Counted from the first letter of the stretch, positions 1 to 13,904 are shown. The stretch: DNA of 60,414 nt from an uncultured Verrucomicrobiae bacterium (GCA_937770485.1 CALJHX010000003.1:1-60414), one strand, 5' to 3'. Translations and numbers: made by a program. The notes: generated by a model from the sequence alone, not told the origin.

Positions 1-2
1 TG

Positions 3-1152
3 AAATTCACTTCAACGGCAGCAGAACTCAGGAGCGGTGCTTCCAAGTTCTACATAAATCAGGCACTGGATGTTGAAGGCGCCTTGACTGCGGACTCAGT
101 GCGGGTGGATGGGGGCTTGATAGCGAATCAAGCAACCATAACCAAACCAGACAATGAAGAGGCGGTTTTGTCGTTATTAGGAACTACTCAGGGTACGGGA
201 AGATTGTATGTGGGGCAAAGCACCACCTCACGGCGGTGGCATCATATACAACGGTGATGCCAGTCCTGCGTTTGCGGGCAGTACGGAAGATGCTATTTCG
301 TTTTATAGAACAAGTAATGGTGCGCATCATGAAGTTTTTAAATACATGTACAATAGCGACAATGTCACATTTAATGGCAACATCTCCGCGAGTGGTTCGC
401 TATTGGTATCCGGCAGTACAGGCTTGAGAAATGTCACTGGCCAATATGGTTCCGTGCAAACAACAGGGAACGGCGTGAGTAACTATGAAGGGTACAGCAT
501 TGATGGGCGTTATGTTTTCATGTCAGCTGACAATAATCAATGTGGGATTTATAATGATATAGATAACCAGTGGGTCACGCTTTTTGAAAAGACGGCTGTC
601 AGTGGGGGGAGGTACAGGGTCTGGACGAACGGTACACAGGTGCTTCAATTGATGCGCACCAACGGCTCCCGGTACGCTTCGTACGACGGTGACAGCAACT
701 GGGACTTTTATTCCGATCGCCGACTGAAGGAAGACATCGCCAAGGAGGACAACCTGCTGGACCGGATCATGAGTCTGGACGTGGTGAACTATAACTTCAT
801 TGGCGAAGAGAAAAAGAAACACAAGGAAATAGGTTTCATTGCACAGAATATAGAACGCCACTTTCCATCGTTAGTATCAGAAACTGAGGATGACCGGTAT
901 GACTTTGATGTCAAATCCGTCGGCTACAGTACTTTTGGGGTGATAGCTGTGGGAGGCATCAAGGAGTTGAAGAAAGAAAAGGATACCGAGATCGCCGAGC
1001 TTCGAAGCGAAAATGAGACTTTAAAATCCAGGATGGAGACATTGACAAGCGAAATGGCTGTGCTCAAGGCGCGCCTGGCCAACTCGACCACGCAGGAGGA
1101 CCGCATCGCCAAGCTGGAGGAACTGGTCGGCAAGATCGGACAGGGGCAATGA
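3..1152 (+). pseudogene. Fibre-like protein with C-terminal S74 chaperone domain, 5' truncated, one frameshift
   Basis: This is the C-terminal part of a secreted or surface fibre-like protein; its start lies before the window. Reading begins in frame 3 and shifts near 215-235 into the frame that stays open to 1152. The open 314-residue part has a Gly/Ser/Asn-rich beta region. From about residue 165 it has the Peptidase_S74 intramolecular chaperone domain, with the conserved SDRRLKEDI block (Ser169, Asp170), followed by a coiled coil from about residue 255. In phage tail spikes this domain trimerises the fibre and then cleaves itself off before the Ser-Asp pair. Bases 3-88 are nearly the same as 2095-2180 in the next gene, so the two are paralogues. 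S74 assignment is firm; the surface role is inferred. Confidence 0.8.
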
Positions 1153-1230
1153 GTGAGTGGGGTTGCCAGGCGAATGGGCAATACTGAGAAGTAGAAAATT
1201 GAAAAGATCAGGGTAATAAGAAATATAGGC

Positions 1231-3065
1231 GCGATGCTAGCGGTTGGCGCGTATTCGCGCTTGGCCAGGCCGAGCAGATGGTCGCGCGGCGGATGCCAAT
1301 CCGCCGGAGCTGAATGACCTACCAGGGCTACCTGGTCGATGGCAACGGCGCTGGGCGTGGGCATGGATTCACCAACGTGTCGCCGGCTAACTATGACGTC
1401 GTATTCCGTATTTACGACGTCAAGCAGGGAGGCGTGGCCATTGGGCCGAGCAACAGACGGTGACGGTGGACAAGGGCTACTTCAGCGTGCTGCTGGGGGA
1501 GGGGGCGATCACGCCACGGCGAGTCTCAAGGCAACCTGTCCGAGGCGTTTCATGGTGCGGCATATCCGACCGATTCATTGGCATCACTGTTGATACTCGG
1601 TGCGGGTGTCGATCGAGATTGCACCGAGATTGCGTCTTGTCGCCTCGCCGTTTGCCTTCACTGCGACGCAGGCCCGGCGCTTGACCGATGGCAGCGGCAA
1701 CTCCAATTTCGCCAAGGTTGGAACCTCTCTGAAGTTGGGGGCGGGATCCACCCAACGCTGACTCTGCCCGAGGCAGGGGGGGCATCACTTGTCGGCAAGC
1801 TGACTGCGGATCTGCCAAGTTGGGGGACAGGGCTGCAAATTGATAATGGTTCACTGACGACAACAATTGGTGCACAAAACAGTGGGTTATTCCACTTCAA
1901 CACGGGATTGCCTCAGTTTTATTTTAATAAGAATATCACAGTGGATGGGGATATCCGAAGCTACAATACGGATACCATCCTTGGGCCAAGTAACAACACG
2001 GACACCTATCTGAGGATCGCAGCAGCAGTGACAAGATTGATGGCCCGTGCGGATCAGTTTCTGGTTCAGGGCGACAGTAAGTATTTACAGGTGAAATTCA
2101 CTTCAACGGCAGCGGAACTCAGGAGCGATGCTTCCAAGTTCTACATGAACAAGCCGCTGGAGGTTGAATGGCGCCTTGACCGTTTCAGGTTTGACCTTGA
2201 ACGGCTGGATCGGGCGAACCGCGCATAATAACGGCGGTTTAGTTGGTTCCTACAATAACGTTGGTGGCAATGCGCTAAAATCTAACCCGATTTATGTCAT
2301 TGGAAGCAGCTACAAACCGGCTGAATCTACACTCTCGACCATGTATGGGGTGGGTTATACGGATGGGGCGGCAAGTTTTATCACTGGAAATGCAAGCGGC
2401 TGGGGTTTTTATGTCGCGGCAGATGGGGATGCCCGGACGTTCCTTAGCGGATCCTCAGGCAGCTGCTAAAAACTCCTACATCAACCGCGATGGGGGCAAA
2501 TGTCGGCATAGGTACAGATTCCCCCAGCACCACGCTGGATGTCAACGGCACGGTCTCGGCCAAGGCCTATGACATGACGGTACTGAGCTATGTGCATCCG
2601 CAATCGACTTCAATCGGCGCACCTCCCTCTGGCGGTCTGAAAGTTCAGGAAAATGCATGGAGCAAATCCCAATTGGATTCAAGTGGAACCACGATGGGGA
2701 CGATGGACAAGCAGTTTAAGGTAAACAATCCCGATGGAGCCATCTGCGAATTCAATTTTCTTTGGTCTGGGTATTTAGGCGATGGCTATTTAATTACACA
2801 TTTGATAGTGACCACTGACGCAAATGGGGCTAACAATCAGGCTAAATCAGTAAAGAAGGCGATCACATCAGGTGATTATCCCAATATCACTTTGAACCAT
2901 TCCATGAAGTTAAGTCAAGGGACTCACCGTGTGCTCGTCAAGTACAGGTCAAACAGGAGTAGTTTTACAAGTAATACGTCGGATTACAATGAGCTTAAGT
3001 TGCAGGTGAAGGTCAATGGGGATGCCGATGCTGTCAGCTCTGGTTGGGTGACGGAAAAGCTTTAG
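1231..3065 (+). pseudogene. Fibre-like secreted protein, paralogue of the preceding gene, about seven frameshifts
   Basis: Reading across frames gives a hydrophobic start near 1231, then MTYQGYLVDGNG (from 1314), YDVVFRIYDV, TVDKGYFSVLLGEG, SPFAFTATQARRL, a beta-rich stretch and GIGTDSPSTTLDVNGTV (about 2500). These blocks are typical of secreted fibre proteins in Verrucomicrobiota. The end (2490-3065, one frame) has no S74 domain but a different beta-rich domain of about 150 residues. At two breaks a single homopolymer base seems missing: near 1446 (TTT read as TT) and near 1752 (CCCC read as CCC). It is either a true pseudogene or poorly resolved sequence. The start codon is uncertain. Confidence 0.65.
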
Positions 3066-3092
3066 AAAACTGGAAGTCATAAATTTTAATAA

Positions 3093-5470
3093 ATGAAACA
3101 TAACAGCATTAAAACAATATGGGTTGCGGGATGTCTGCTCGTGGCAGGCTCACCCGCAGCACTTGGCCAGTGGCAGACCCAGTCGTTCGACTTGGCGCCG
3201 GGCTGGAATGCGATCTATACGCACGTGGACACGATGCACAGCGGCATCGCCGCCCTGGCCAACAATACGCCGGTGAACGAGGTGTGGATGTGGAAACCGC
3301 CGGTGTCCACTGCGCAGTATGTGACCTCGCCGGATGAGCCGTCCGACGCAAAGTCGCGCTGGGCGAGTTGGAAGAGCGTGCTGGGCGATAACTCGTCCGT
3401 GCTAAAACGCATGTCGGGCAACACCGCCTATCTGGTCAAGCTTGGCGGCAACGTCAACTACACCTGGAGCGTCAAGGGCAAACCGGTGCCGCCGCGTTAC
3501 CAGTGGACGACGACCGGGCTGAACTTTTTCGGCGTGCCGTCGGTGCCGTCCAATCCCAAGAGTTTGGAGGATTATTTTGCTGACGCCGGGTATCTGCTTC
3601 AAAATACGCAGATCTTTGCCTACGGCGGCGGAGATCATCAGCTGCAACCAACCCGGGGCAGGTGTACGGGCTGCGTACAGACCCTGGCCAAGCGGGGGCA
3701 GGCGTACTGGATGGATGCCGGCACGCAGTTCAACCGCTACTTCGGGCCGTTCAGCGTCAAGCTGCAGTCGGTGGACCGGCGCGCATTTAGGGGATCAACT
3801 CTCGGCGTACCGGTTGCGCCTCCGCAACATGACGGCCGCCGACCTCACGGTGACGCTGGCGGGGGTGGACTCAGAGACGGTGCCAAGCGGCGAGACGGCG
3901 ATCGCCGCCGCCGCGCCGGTGCTGGTGCGCGGTGCGCTGGACACGGCCACGCTGGCTCTACGCCCACTGCCGTGCTTGCCGGCGGGAGCGCAGATCATGG
4001 ACGCTCAAGCCGGCCGGCACGGTCGGCTCCGAGGTGGAGGTGGTGCTGGGACTGGACCGGACGACGATGACCGGCGCGTGTCCGGCACGCTGTACGCCAG
4101 CCTGCTGCGGTTCACCGACTCGCTGGGCCACTCGCAGGTGGACATCCCGGTGAGCGGCAAGGTTGGGCTCGAGCGAGGGGCTGTGGATTGGCGAACGCCG
4201 GCGTCTCACAGGTGCGCCATTCGCTGCTGACCGACAGTCACTTCGGCAACGTGAGCAGCGCCTACCCCTGCGTCTATATGCCCAAGGAGAAACTCTCCGG
4301 GTGACGGTGGTGCCCAGCGACATCACCGTCGGGGCTGGGGTCACAGCAGGTGCGCAGGACGCAGGGCACGGGAGTTAGTGTGACCGTGGCGGCGACGCCC
4401 CGGGCCTGCACCACCGGAGAGGCACTGACATTCTCCGGCGGCGGCGTGTTGACGCTGACAGCCGATGACGCGCTGCCGCGGGCGCAACCGCGCTGACCGG
4501 CGACCTGACCGGGGCAGACATCGCCGACACGGAAACCGTCGGGACGGCGGTTGCACAGCGAGCGGGAGTGTCCGTACCGGTAGCACGATTGCCCCGGGCC
4601 GACTCGAGTGGGAACCAAAGCGCCTACTCCGCTGGCGGCGCGTTGACATTGACGGCTGACGCGCCCTCCAGCGCAACCACGCTACCGGCGACTTGCCGGG
4701 GCGGACAGTGCGGACACGGAGCCGACGAGCACGGGTGGTAACCCAGGGCGCGGGCAAGTCACTGTCGCGGTGACGAGCCTCCCGAGGCCGCTTGTACGCC
4801 GGGGAGGCGATCGCGTTCAGCGGCGGCGGGGTGCTGACGCTGACGGCGAACGCGCCGGCAAACTCCGTCGTGCTGACCGGTGACGCTGACCGGGTGCAGA
4901 TCCATCGCCGCAGGACGAGACCGGCGGAGCCAACCGGCTCAAGCTGCTGCAGCGGGTGTTCGTGGGGACGCTGGCCAGCGGCAACACCGGGGTGGCCGTG
5001 AAGCAGAGTCTGCTCGACCCCGACGAAACTGGACACCGCCCAGCGGATCAGCTGCGTTCATCTGCCGGTGAGCAGAAGACAACCTGCCATGGGTGTGCGG
5101 CGGTGACCTGGCCTCGGGGCAGACCGTGACGGTGACGGTGGATGTCGGCTACAACGACCAGGCGTCCAACCCGTTTGTGCACACGTACCACCCGGATCAC
5201 GACAACCTGGCGGCGGACTTCAAGACCGTGCAGCCGGTGGGCCGAGAGTCGTACCGAATACGGCGGGAAATAAAACTGACATTTGAACCGCCGGGGAGCG
5301 GCTTCGCCTCGCTCACCCGGACGGGGAGACAGTTGCTCGGCACCTACGAGGAGACGATGACGCTGTTCGGCCTGGCAACAAGTGGTCCGGCAAATGAAAA
5401 GAGTTACGCAATGAAAGGCGCGTTTGCCCTGAATCGCATCAGTGACATCGCCACCCTGGAGACCGAATGA
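3093..5470 (+). pseudogene. Large secreted protein, frameshifted, with TFSGGGVLTLT repeats
   Basis: The start has a clear Sec signal peptide (MKHNSIKTIWVAGCLLVAGS, cleavage near ALGQ/WQTQ). A W-rich domain with GWNAIYTHVD follows. The first 230 codons read cleanly; the frame then shifts repeatedly between 3640 and 5090 and closes in TLETE at 5470. Corrected length would be about 790 residues. The middle holds at least three copies of a unit with core TFSGGGVLTLT. The stop at 5470 lies just before a strong ribosome binding site and the next signal peptide, so these are two genes. The family is not recognised. A cell-surface or secreted structural role is inferred only from the signal peptide and beta-rich composition. 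Confidence 0.6.
4421..4910 (+). repeat. Tandem protein repeats with core TFSGGGVLTLT
   Basis: Three diverged copies lie near 4421-4540, 4618-4720 and 4797-4910, and a fourth at 6275-6400 in the next gene. Each reads roughly AGEAITFSGGGVLTLT, then an Ala/Thr-rich part and LTGDLTGADIAD. Copies lie in different frames because of the frameshifts. They look like short beta repeats of a surface protein. Confidence 0.6.
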
Positions 5471-5487
5471 GCAACTCGGAGGAACAG

Positions 5488-8400
5488 ATGAAACAAACGA
5501 CAATTCAAACAGGCACTCAAATGAAGATCACAACCAAAAAGATCCCGACATGGGGAGTGTTGAGCGGGGTGTTGCTGCTGGCGCTTGGCCAAGCGCTTGG
5601 CCAGACGCTGCCGCTGGAGATTCGACAGGATCAGACGCCGTACAACTACCAGTCCGCGGCAGGCGTGCCAATATCCACGACGGTGGACGCCGCCATTGGG
5701 TCGGACGGTCGCGCGCCAACCGCCTCGCAGCAGGAGACTCTATCTGACGATCAACCCGCCCACGGCGAACCAGTTTTCCGGGTTCATCAGTTGGGGCGCG
5801 GTGGCTGCGCCGGCGACCCCGTCGCGGCTTCACTTCAGGAATCAGCTCACAGCGGCAACGCGGTCAACATCGGCCTGCCGCACGGCGGCAGTGGCAGCTC
5901 GCAGGTGGTGCTGCAAGCGTGCCCAGGTCGGTGCGCCGTACCTGAGCCGGCTCGGTGTCGTTCCTGTTCGGAGGCATCATCCCGCCGCCGGAGGAGGACG
6001 AGGACGGCGATAATCTCACGGTAGCGCCAAGCAGTTACTGGCTGGAGAAGCCGCATCTGTTGTCCGCAGGCACCTCGCACGTGGCCAAGGGCTACTATTA
6101 CAGTCCCCATGCGCGTAAGGTGTTTGCCATCCAGCCGGGCACCGATCGCGATCGATTGGCTCAAGGCGACGCCGCATAACGATAACCCGGTATTGACGGA
6201 GTTGGGGGCCGTTAGCATCGGATCTGATAAAGATGTGACGGTCACTGTAAACACTCCAAACCGTAAGACCTCGAGAGCCTATTCCGCTGCCACCGCGATC
6301 ACCTTTTCAGGTGGCGGCGTGCTGACATTGACGGAGGACGCCGCCACCGGCGCGACGACGCTTAAGGGAAACCTTACTGGTGCAGGTATTGCCGACGGCG
6401 AGAAGTCCACTTCCGGGACAGAACATGTGCTCACCTCTGTTGAGAAAGCTGACACAACTACCTGGTACGAGTCAGTCGGGAACTACTATCGCCTGTACAA
6501 GAAGCGCTACGTGGTGTCCGGCAGCGCGACCAAGACGCCGAGGAAGATTTACTGGAACCAGGCGGGGTATGACGGCCCGCAGGTGAGCATCCCGACGACG
6601 ACCGTCGGGGATCTGCACATCGTCTACAACAGCAGTTTCCTGGAGGAGGTGGAGGAGGGTGTTCCCGCGTAATCCGGCGGTGCCACGTCCAGTGGGATTA
6701 ACGACGATATAGCCGGTATACAAATACACGCTGAGATATGACAGCGGTGACCTTGAAGGCGCTCAACGCTGAGGGGCGCGTGTTTGTGGAACTGCTGGGG
6801 GACCTGCGGGAGGATGGCGCGACCCGGTATCACCTCGGGTTTGAGATCGTGGACGTGTTTAAGCACTCCACGCCGGCGTACCATGATACACTGAGTTGGG
6901 CGACCTGGTGCTGCCCGCCAACCTCGTCACCGATTCGCTGGGCGACCTGGTGCTGCCCGCCAAGGACGCGCTGCTGCACCCGAAACCGGTGCTGCACGTC
7001 GGTGCGAAGGAGTTTGCCTACAAGGCCGGCGGGTTTGGGGGAAGCAAGATCCGTTACTACGCGGTGCGAGAGACAAAGAACCTCAACGACTACCAGATCC
7101 ACTGGATGGAGGAGGGGCTGGAGGGCATACTCTGGCCCGCGCGGCACGTGCGCTATAAGTTCATCTGGCCGGAAGACCCGGCCCGTTACAGCCACTATGT
7201 GCGGCCCACGGTCGACAGACTGGCCGCACGGCGGTATCCACCGCGGTCAAGCTGCCGCTGGATAACGCGCCGTACATTCAGTATCAGGATCCGCTGGATC
7301 GCCCCCGGGCGCATCTTTCGCCCACGTATGAGTTTTACACCGAGCTGGATAACGAGCTAGCCGCAGCACCGAACCCTGCTGCGTTTCAGCTCGGGAGAGA
7401 ACATCTATTTCGAGCGCGTCTTTTCCTGGCTGGAATCCGGCCTGAAGGTAGAGCTGTTTGGTCAATCCGACCTCGGCCCAATTTGGGTCCGGCGAGGGAC
7501 CTGAAAATATGGGGCACCAGCGCCGACCCGCTCGCCGGGCTGAAGTACGACTCCACGGCAACAGATCCGGTCACGACACTCAAGACCGGTTTCCTGTCGA
7601 GCGACCAGATGGAGGCGCCGAGATATATCACGCAGACAGTGGATGTCGGCGCACGCATACAGGCGCCGACCGGTGAGCTTGGCTCGAGCGAGGCCGACTA
7701 TTGGGCAGGCTATATCCTGGTTGAGGCCGGCGACGCTTATAACGAAAAAGCCTATATCGACCCGATTGCTGAATGGCTTCGAGGCTGCCAACAAGGGGGC
7801 GATCATTCCGGTCAACGCGGACTCGGCCGAGAAAACACCCTTGAAGTGTATTGGTATCGCAAGAATGGAGCCGACGCCAAAAAGGATTTAAGCCAACCTA
7901 CTGGCCGGCGGCGTTTGGTCGCTACACGATACAGTGGCCAAGCGCGCCTAAGGAGATTGTGCTGGCCAGCAACGACGGCACCGGTGCGTTGAGCAGCGTG
8001 GAGGCCAAGGGGAGCATCTATGTGCAGAATGATTCAGCCAAGATTGGCTACAATCCCAACGAGGAGCATGCCCTGATGCTGGCCGGGCAGGGCTATGCCC
8101 TGCGTGATGATTTGAACATCACGAGTGGAACCAGCTACTCCTCCCACCCGCACGTTCTGATAGACTACACAGCACCGGATGGTCGGCCTTCGATGAGTGT
8201 GTTCAAGGTGCTGCGCGAGAAGCCGTCGGAGGGCATCGTGTTCGACTACATCACCGAGGCCGGCCAGATGCTGCAGGCCCCGATGCCGTTGCCGCTCTTG
8301 GCCAAGCCGGTGGGAGTAAAGGCCGGTAACTCGTGACAACTATAACACCGAGCCGCCAGTCACGGGGGGCGACCTGCCCACCGGTTGGATTGAAGCCACC

Positions 8401-11400
8401 CATCAGGCAGAGTTTGGCCTGTATAAAAAATTCACCTATGAGGATCGCAAGGGCAACCACTGGGTGTACCGGGGGCTGCACGACGGGCCACCGACGTTGG
8501 TGGCAGGAACCTACGACGCATCGGGATTCGATACACAGGCGACGCCAGCCACGGCCACAGCCAAGGTGGGAGAGGCGTTCAGCTACACCGTGCACACCTC
8601 CCGGCGACCGGCGACGCTGCTCCTGTCCGCCTCGTCGAGCACGCCGCTGCCGGCTTGGTTGTCAATCAACGGCATGACCCTTTCCGGCACGGCGCAGGGA
8701 TCTGATGCGGACGCAGACATCAATCTCGTCATCACGCCGCTGGACGGCAGCGCGGCCGTGGTAAAGACGCTGAACATCACCGTCTCCTCAGACGCAAGCG
8801 TGGCGGCGGTTGGCCAAGCGGCGATGAGTCTTTCCTATGATGACGGTGGCGTCACGCAGGAACTCGGCAACCGGCCGCCCGACTTGGCTGCAGTGCCCAC
8901 GGCGGCCAATTCGTTTAACATGCGTTTTTACTACAAGACACTTCCCGGCTTCGCTTGGCCAAGCGACACAACCCCTCCGGCGGAGGGCAGCATCGTGCCG
9001 TATCTTCGCCCGGAGGGCAGCACGGCGGATGCCGGTGCCAGTGGGACCCCGTCGCTCGACATCGTGTATCGTCCTGTCTGGCCGGCCGACACGCCGGTGC
9101 TGAACCTGAGCGAGACGCTGACAAACGCCAAGAAGGGGCTGCCAGCCGTTCGCGGGCAGACCAGCATCAAGGTGCTATACCAGCAGTCGATCGCGAAAGC
9201 GGTCGCCAGCGGGGAGGGTGCCGCCAGCGTGATCCTGCACGACCCGACCCGGGAGAAGAGCTATGCGCTTGGCGACAGTGTGTTGAGTAAAATACCGGCC
9301 TCAGTCAAGACATCCTACTATCTCGGCAAGACATACTTTCCGAACCTGCCGCCGCACCTGTCGCAGCGCCTCTTCTTTGATGCCAACCGGGGAACCGACG
9401 GGCATTTGGTCTTCGGCGGAAAGTTCGTGGACGAAGCGGTCGGCGAGAAGTATCTGCTGCTTAACGTGCTGAGCGCGGGCGAGATCGCATAGGTCAAGGC
9501 GTTGTGCGACTCGACCGACACAGACCATACAGCTGGGACAACGCGGTGGATGGGTTGTCCACCAGCGTTGAAACCTTCTATGAACCAGATGACCGTGCCG
9601 GTCAATGGGTGGCGAACACCACCACCTCTGCGATCACCGGCTTGTCAAGTGACTCCGCCGACGGCGTGAAGCCATACGGCATCACCGCGTTGGCCAAGGT
9701 GACTCATGACGACACGGCGGTGGACTCATACGCCTTGAGCGCCAGTGGCCCCGGCGTGGGCTACGTCACCCTCATCAGCAATGACGGCAATGATCCCAGC
9801 AAGAGCGGCTTGCCGGTCAGCGTGCACATCATTCGCGTTGGCCAACCGATGTATCGCGGCGAAATCAAGGTGCTGTACTCCAGCAACCCGCTCGACGAAA
9901 AAGTGACCTTCCAGCACACCGCCGATCTGGCCGCCAATTTTGCCGACTTTAATTATGAATGGATGATCCAGCCGCCAGTGGATGGCGCAGATCCGAAAGT
10001 CTATTACGCGCAAACCGATACAGGGTACGACTCAAGTAACCCCAAGGCGTTGGCGTCCGGGTGGACCCCGCTGGACGGCGGAAGCGGCGTGGGGATCCAC
10101 CGCTACATCCTCGGTGGCAGCGGCATCCAGACCTTGAGCGATAACTATATCATCATGCGCTACCGGCCAACGGTACAACCCACCCCGGCTACGGGGACAC
10201 GCAGCGGGTGGCCTAAGTGTTGAGAACGAGGCCGCTTGGTCGGAGTGGACCGTGCCGCAGTTGGCGGAGGGGTGGATCAAGCGTGTGCTGGCCGGGATCA
10301 ACCCGTTTGGGCAGCGCGTCACCGACATGTTCAACAACAGCGTCAACACCCAGGGCAGCATGCTGACCCAGGCCGGCAAACGGTGGGAGGGCGACATCGC
10401 GCTGAACCTGGATAACATCAACGACCACGGGTTGCTCGAGATTTATGAGACGGTGCTGAACCGGGGCAAGATGTTGAGCATCGAGGCCGGGATCAACTAC
10501 GGCCCGGCTAATGACGCCCTGCTGCTCGCGGCCGGTTACATCAACGACCTGTACATGATGGTGGGCAACGACGGTTGGGCGGATGCCGCCAACCCGACCA
10601 TCGGCATTGGCACGAAGGACCGCACCTACGGCGACATCGCAACCGCGTTGTTTGCCTTCAAGGGACAGATGCCCAGCCTGCTGGAGGAGGAACTGGCGCT
10701 GCTGCGTGGTCGGGACGACTTCATGCAGCCCGGCGTCGAGACCGGCCCGGTGTATAACCGGATGTTCTGGAACTACACACGCGGCATCGACTCCGGCGAG
10801 GTGATCTACGCGCTGAACTATAATATACAGGAGGATCAGGGCGCGACGCTGGACGGGGCGATCAATGCCGCCGATGCCGCGCGGATGTACCCGCAGGGCC
10901 ACGGCGACGCCTACGGCCATTACCTCTCCGCGCTGAAGGGCTACTACAAACTGCTCACCGATGTGGACTTCACCTGGGCCCCAAGAACCGAGGCCGTCAC
11001 GGTGCTCGGCAAGCCGGTGCAGGTGGATTACATGGACGAGCGCAAGTTTGCCGCCGCGGCATCCGCGTTGGCCCGGGCCGGCAACCAGATTTTTGACCTG
11101 ACATGGCGCCGGGATTACGAGCCGGGCCAAGATTCAGGGTGGGCGCATTTTGAACAATCCCGAACCAACGACCGGCGTTCCCACACGGAGGGAGACGCCA
11201 CGGTGCAGTCCAAGCGGCGTTGGGGCATGGATCATTGGGCCTCAAGAAACGGGATCGGCACGATGGTCAACTGGGTGGTGGGCAACGCCATGTTGCCGGC
11301 CGTGGACACCGACCCCAGCGCATGAAGGCATCCAGAAAATCGACCGGACCACCGTGCCGGAATTGATGCAACTCACTTCGTTTGCTACCGATCTCCAGAC

Positions 11401-13879
11401 CAGCCTGGACAATGCCGAGGGGCATCTCACCCCGCTTGGCCTGCCGGAGGACGCGCTGGCTTTCGACGTAAACCCCAACAACATGGCGGGGAAGAGCATC
11501 GAGACGCATTACGAGCAAATTGCCGGGCGCGCCAACAAGGCATTGGCCAACGCGGTGTCTGCGTTTGACGACTCAAAGGATGTCACCCGCCTGATGCGTT
11601 CCGAGGAGGATTCACTGGCAGATCTGCAGAGCCACCGTCGCCCAGCAGGAACTCGCCTATAAGCACCAGTTGATCGAGTTGTACGGGACGCCGTACCCAA
11701 GTGATGTTGGCCCGGGGAAAACCTATGAAAAAGATTATACCGGCCCCGACCTGATTCACTTCATGTACCCGGAAATACCGGAAATGAGTTTTCCGGGATA
11801 CTTGGAGTTACACGGAGGACAACTCAATCTGAGATGTCAATATTCGTGGATGTTGCCGACAATCTATGGCTATACCGATTCTTGGTCGTCCGTGGTACTG
11901 GCCTGACACAAGATTATAACGCGAATGTTTACACCAATACAAGTCAACATTGGTTCAGGCATGGCTTCCCTGCTAAGCCAACGGCTTGGCAGGGAAACGG
12001 ATTCACCGGGCAAGCTGCAACAGGCCATGTCAGACGTGATCCTGACACACACGCGACTCCGGCAAGCCGTCAACGACGCCGCCGGATCGAGAAACGACTT
12101 CGTCCGGGCGATGGATCTGCTGACTGCCAATCTGACCACCAAGGCTGAAATCCGGGACTAAAAACAAGGATCTGCTCATAGCGGATCAAGTACTGGAGGC
12201 GGTCAACTGCTGTAACGAAGTTTGGGGTTATTTTGGCCGACACGGCGGAGAAAATTACGGTGCACCGCAGAAGCCGTATCAGAAGCGCTTCCTAGCAACT
12301 TTGTGGTTGGCATGGCAAGCGGGGGAGATCTTACAGCGCCTGCCCGTTCCGCTCTGAAGTCGGCTGGGTTATTAACCGAGGCGATCGTTGATGGTACAAA
12401 ACTTATACGCCATGCGATTGTGAGAGCTCTGGAGATAGCAACTTCAACCGCCCGCAGATGGTCGGAGTTTGACTATATCGCGCCACGGGAAAGGAAGATG
12501 GACGTTCGACAGGCCGTTTACGACCTCACCCAGCAGGTGGGCGAGACCCACGCCCACCTCTGGACCATCAACGAGACAGTTTCGGAAACTCGATGATGCC
12601 CGCGCCCATTACCGCGCGCTGTTGGCCAAGGGGGATCGCATACAGTTGGAGCGCACCAACTTCCGCAAGCGCTCCTCGGCGGTCGTGCAGGGTTTCCGCA
12701 CGAGGGATGCCGCGTTCCGTATTTTCCGGAACGAAAAACTGGAGCGCTACAAGACCCTGTTTGATCTGGCCGCCCAGTACACCTATCTGGCTCGCCAAGG
12801 CGTACGACTACGAGACCGGTCTGCTGCACACCGACAAGGGCCGGCAGTTCGTCAAGCGCATCGTCAACTCCCGCGCGCTGGGCGTCGTCAAGGATGGCCA
12901 GCCCCAGTACGCCGCCAGCAACACCGGCGACCCCGGCCTCTCCAGTGTCCTCGCCGAGATGCAGGCCGACTGGGACGTGCTCAAGGGCCGCTTGGGTTTC
13001 AACAACCCGGACACCTACGGCACGACCGTCTCCATGCGTGGCGAGAAGTATCGCATCCTGCCGGGTGCGGACGGCTTGGATACTGGCGTGATGTGCTGGA
13101 AATGCCCGCCGAAAAGGATATCTGCTATCGGATCCTGATGTCAGCCGGTTCTGCATGCAGATCGACAGCGGCGACGGCCTGCCGGTGCCCGGGTTGATCC
13201 TTGAGTTTAGCACCGTCATATCGGATGGGCTGAACCTGTTTGGCAAGCCACTGGCTCCTGCGGACAGTTATTTCAGTCCCAGTTCGTTTGCCAACAAGAT
13301 TCATGCCGTGGGGATCGCCTTCAACGGCTACAAGGGAATGACTGATCCCAACTCCAACTCCAACACGTGGGCGGGGCAGGGGGCGACTCGCCCAGCTCAC
13401 CGGGCGGCGGCTTCCTCGATCCCAACGGATTGTCCGCCACCCCGTATGTGTATCTCGTCCCGGTCGGGGTGGACTCGATGCGCAGTCCGCCGCTCGGCGA
13501 TGCCAGTCGTGGTTCGGACATGGAATGTGCAGGATGTGGCCGTGCCGCTGCCGTTCAACATCGGTGCGTCCGAGTTGAACAGCAAGAAGCTGTGGCAATC
13601 GTCCGACTCACTGAGCGAGGAACTCTTCACCGTGTCAGCAAGCACCAGGCGTTCCGCGCCGTCTCCACAGCTGATCGTCTTCGCTGGGGATACAGATTTA
13701 ATCCTGCGAACTATACCAACAACCGGCTCATAGGTCGGTCGGTGTGGAACAGCAAGTGGAAGCTGGTCATCCCGGGTCCGGGGCTTCTCAATGATCCGGA
13801 CGAGGGTCTGGATCGGTTCATCCAGACCGTGAAGGACATCAAGATTCATCTGCAGACATACTCGTACTCAGGGAACTGA
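5488..13879 (+). pseudogene. Giant secreted protein (about 2,800 residues if corrected), many frameshifts
   Basis: The start at 5488 is chosen because GGAGG lies at 5478-5482; an in-frame ATG at 5467 overlaps the previous stop. The signal peptide ends near LGQALGQ/TLPLEI. The reading frame changes at least 15 times to the stop at 13879. The longest clean parts are 8464-9492 and 10252-11325. The first contains a putative Ig-like (He_PIG type) domain, with GEAFSYTV, PAWLSI and LSGTA near residues 35-110 of that stretch. The second contains GWIKRVLAGINPF, LDNINDHGLLEIYE and AGYINDLYMM, blocks I associate with giant secreted proteins of Verrucomicrobiota. Stretches near 11.4-12.6 kb look coiled-coil. 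All pieces are on the + strand in a plausible order, so this is one gene that decayed or was badly sequenced. Function unknown; surface or extracellular. Confidence 0.6.
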
Positions 13880-13904
13880 TCATCGTAATACAGGAGCTTT
13901 AACA

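Noticed and set aside
5467..5487. ATGA overlap as the start of the giant gene
   Set aside because: The ATG at 5488 has GGAGG at the right distance; the earlier ATG would only add seven residues before the signal peptide.
10213..11130. Long minus-strand open frame of 305 codons
   Set aside because: It is the antisense shadow of the clean plus-strand stretch 10252-11325 of the giant gene and is rich in His, Val and Gly as such shadows are.
3093..13879. Programmed frameshifting in the giant genes
   Set aside because: Too many shifts, in different directions, without a common slippery heptamer.
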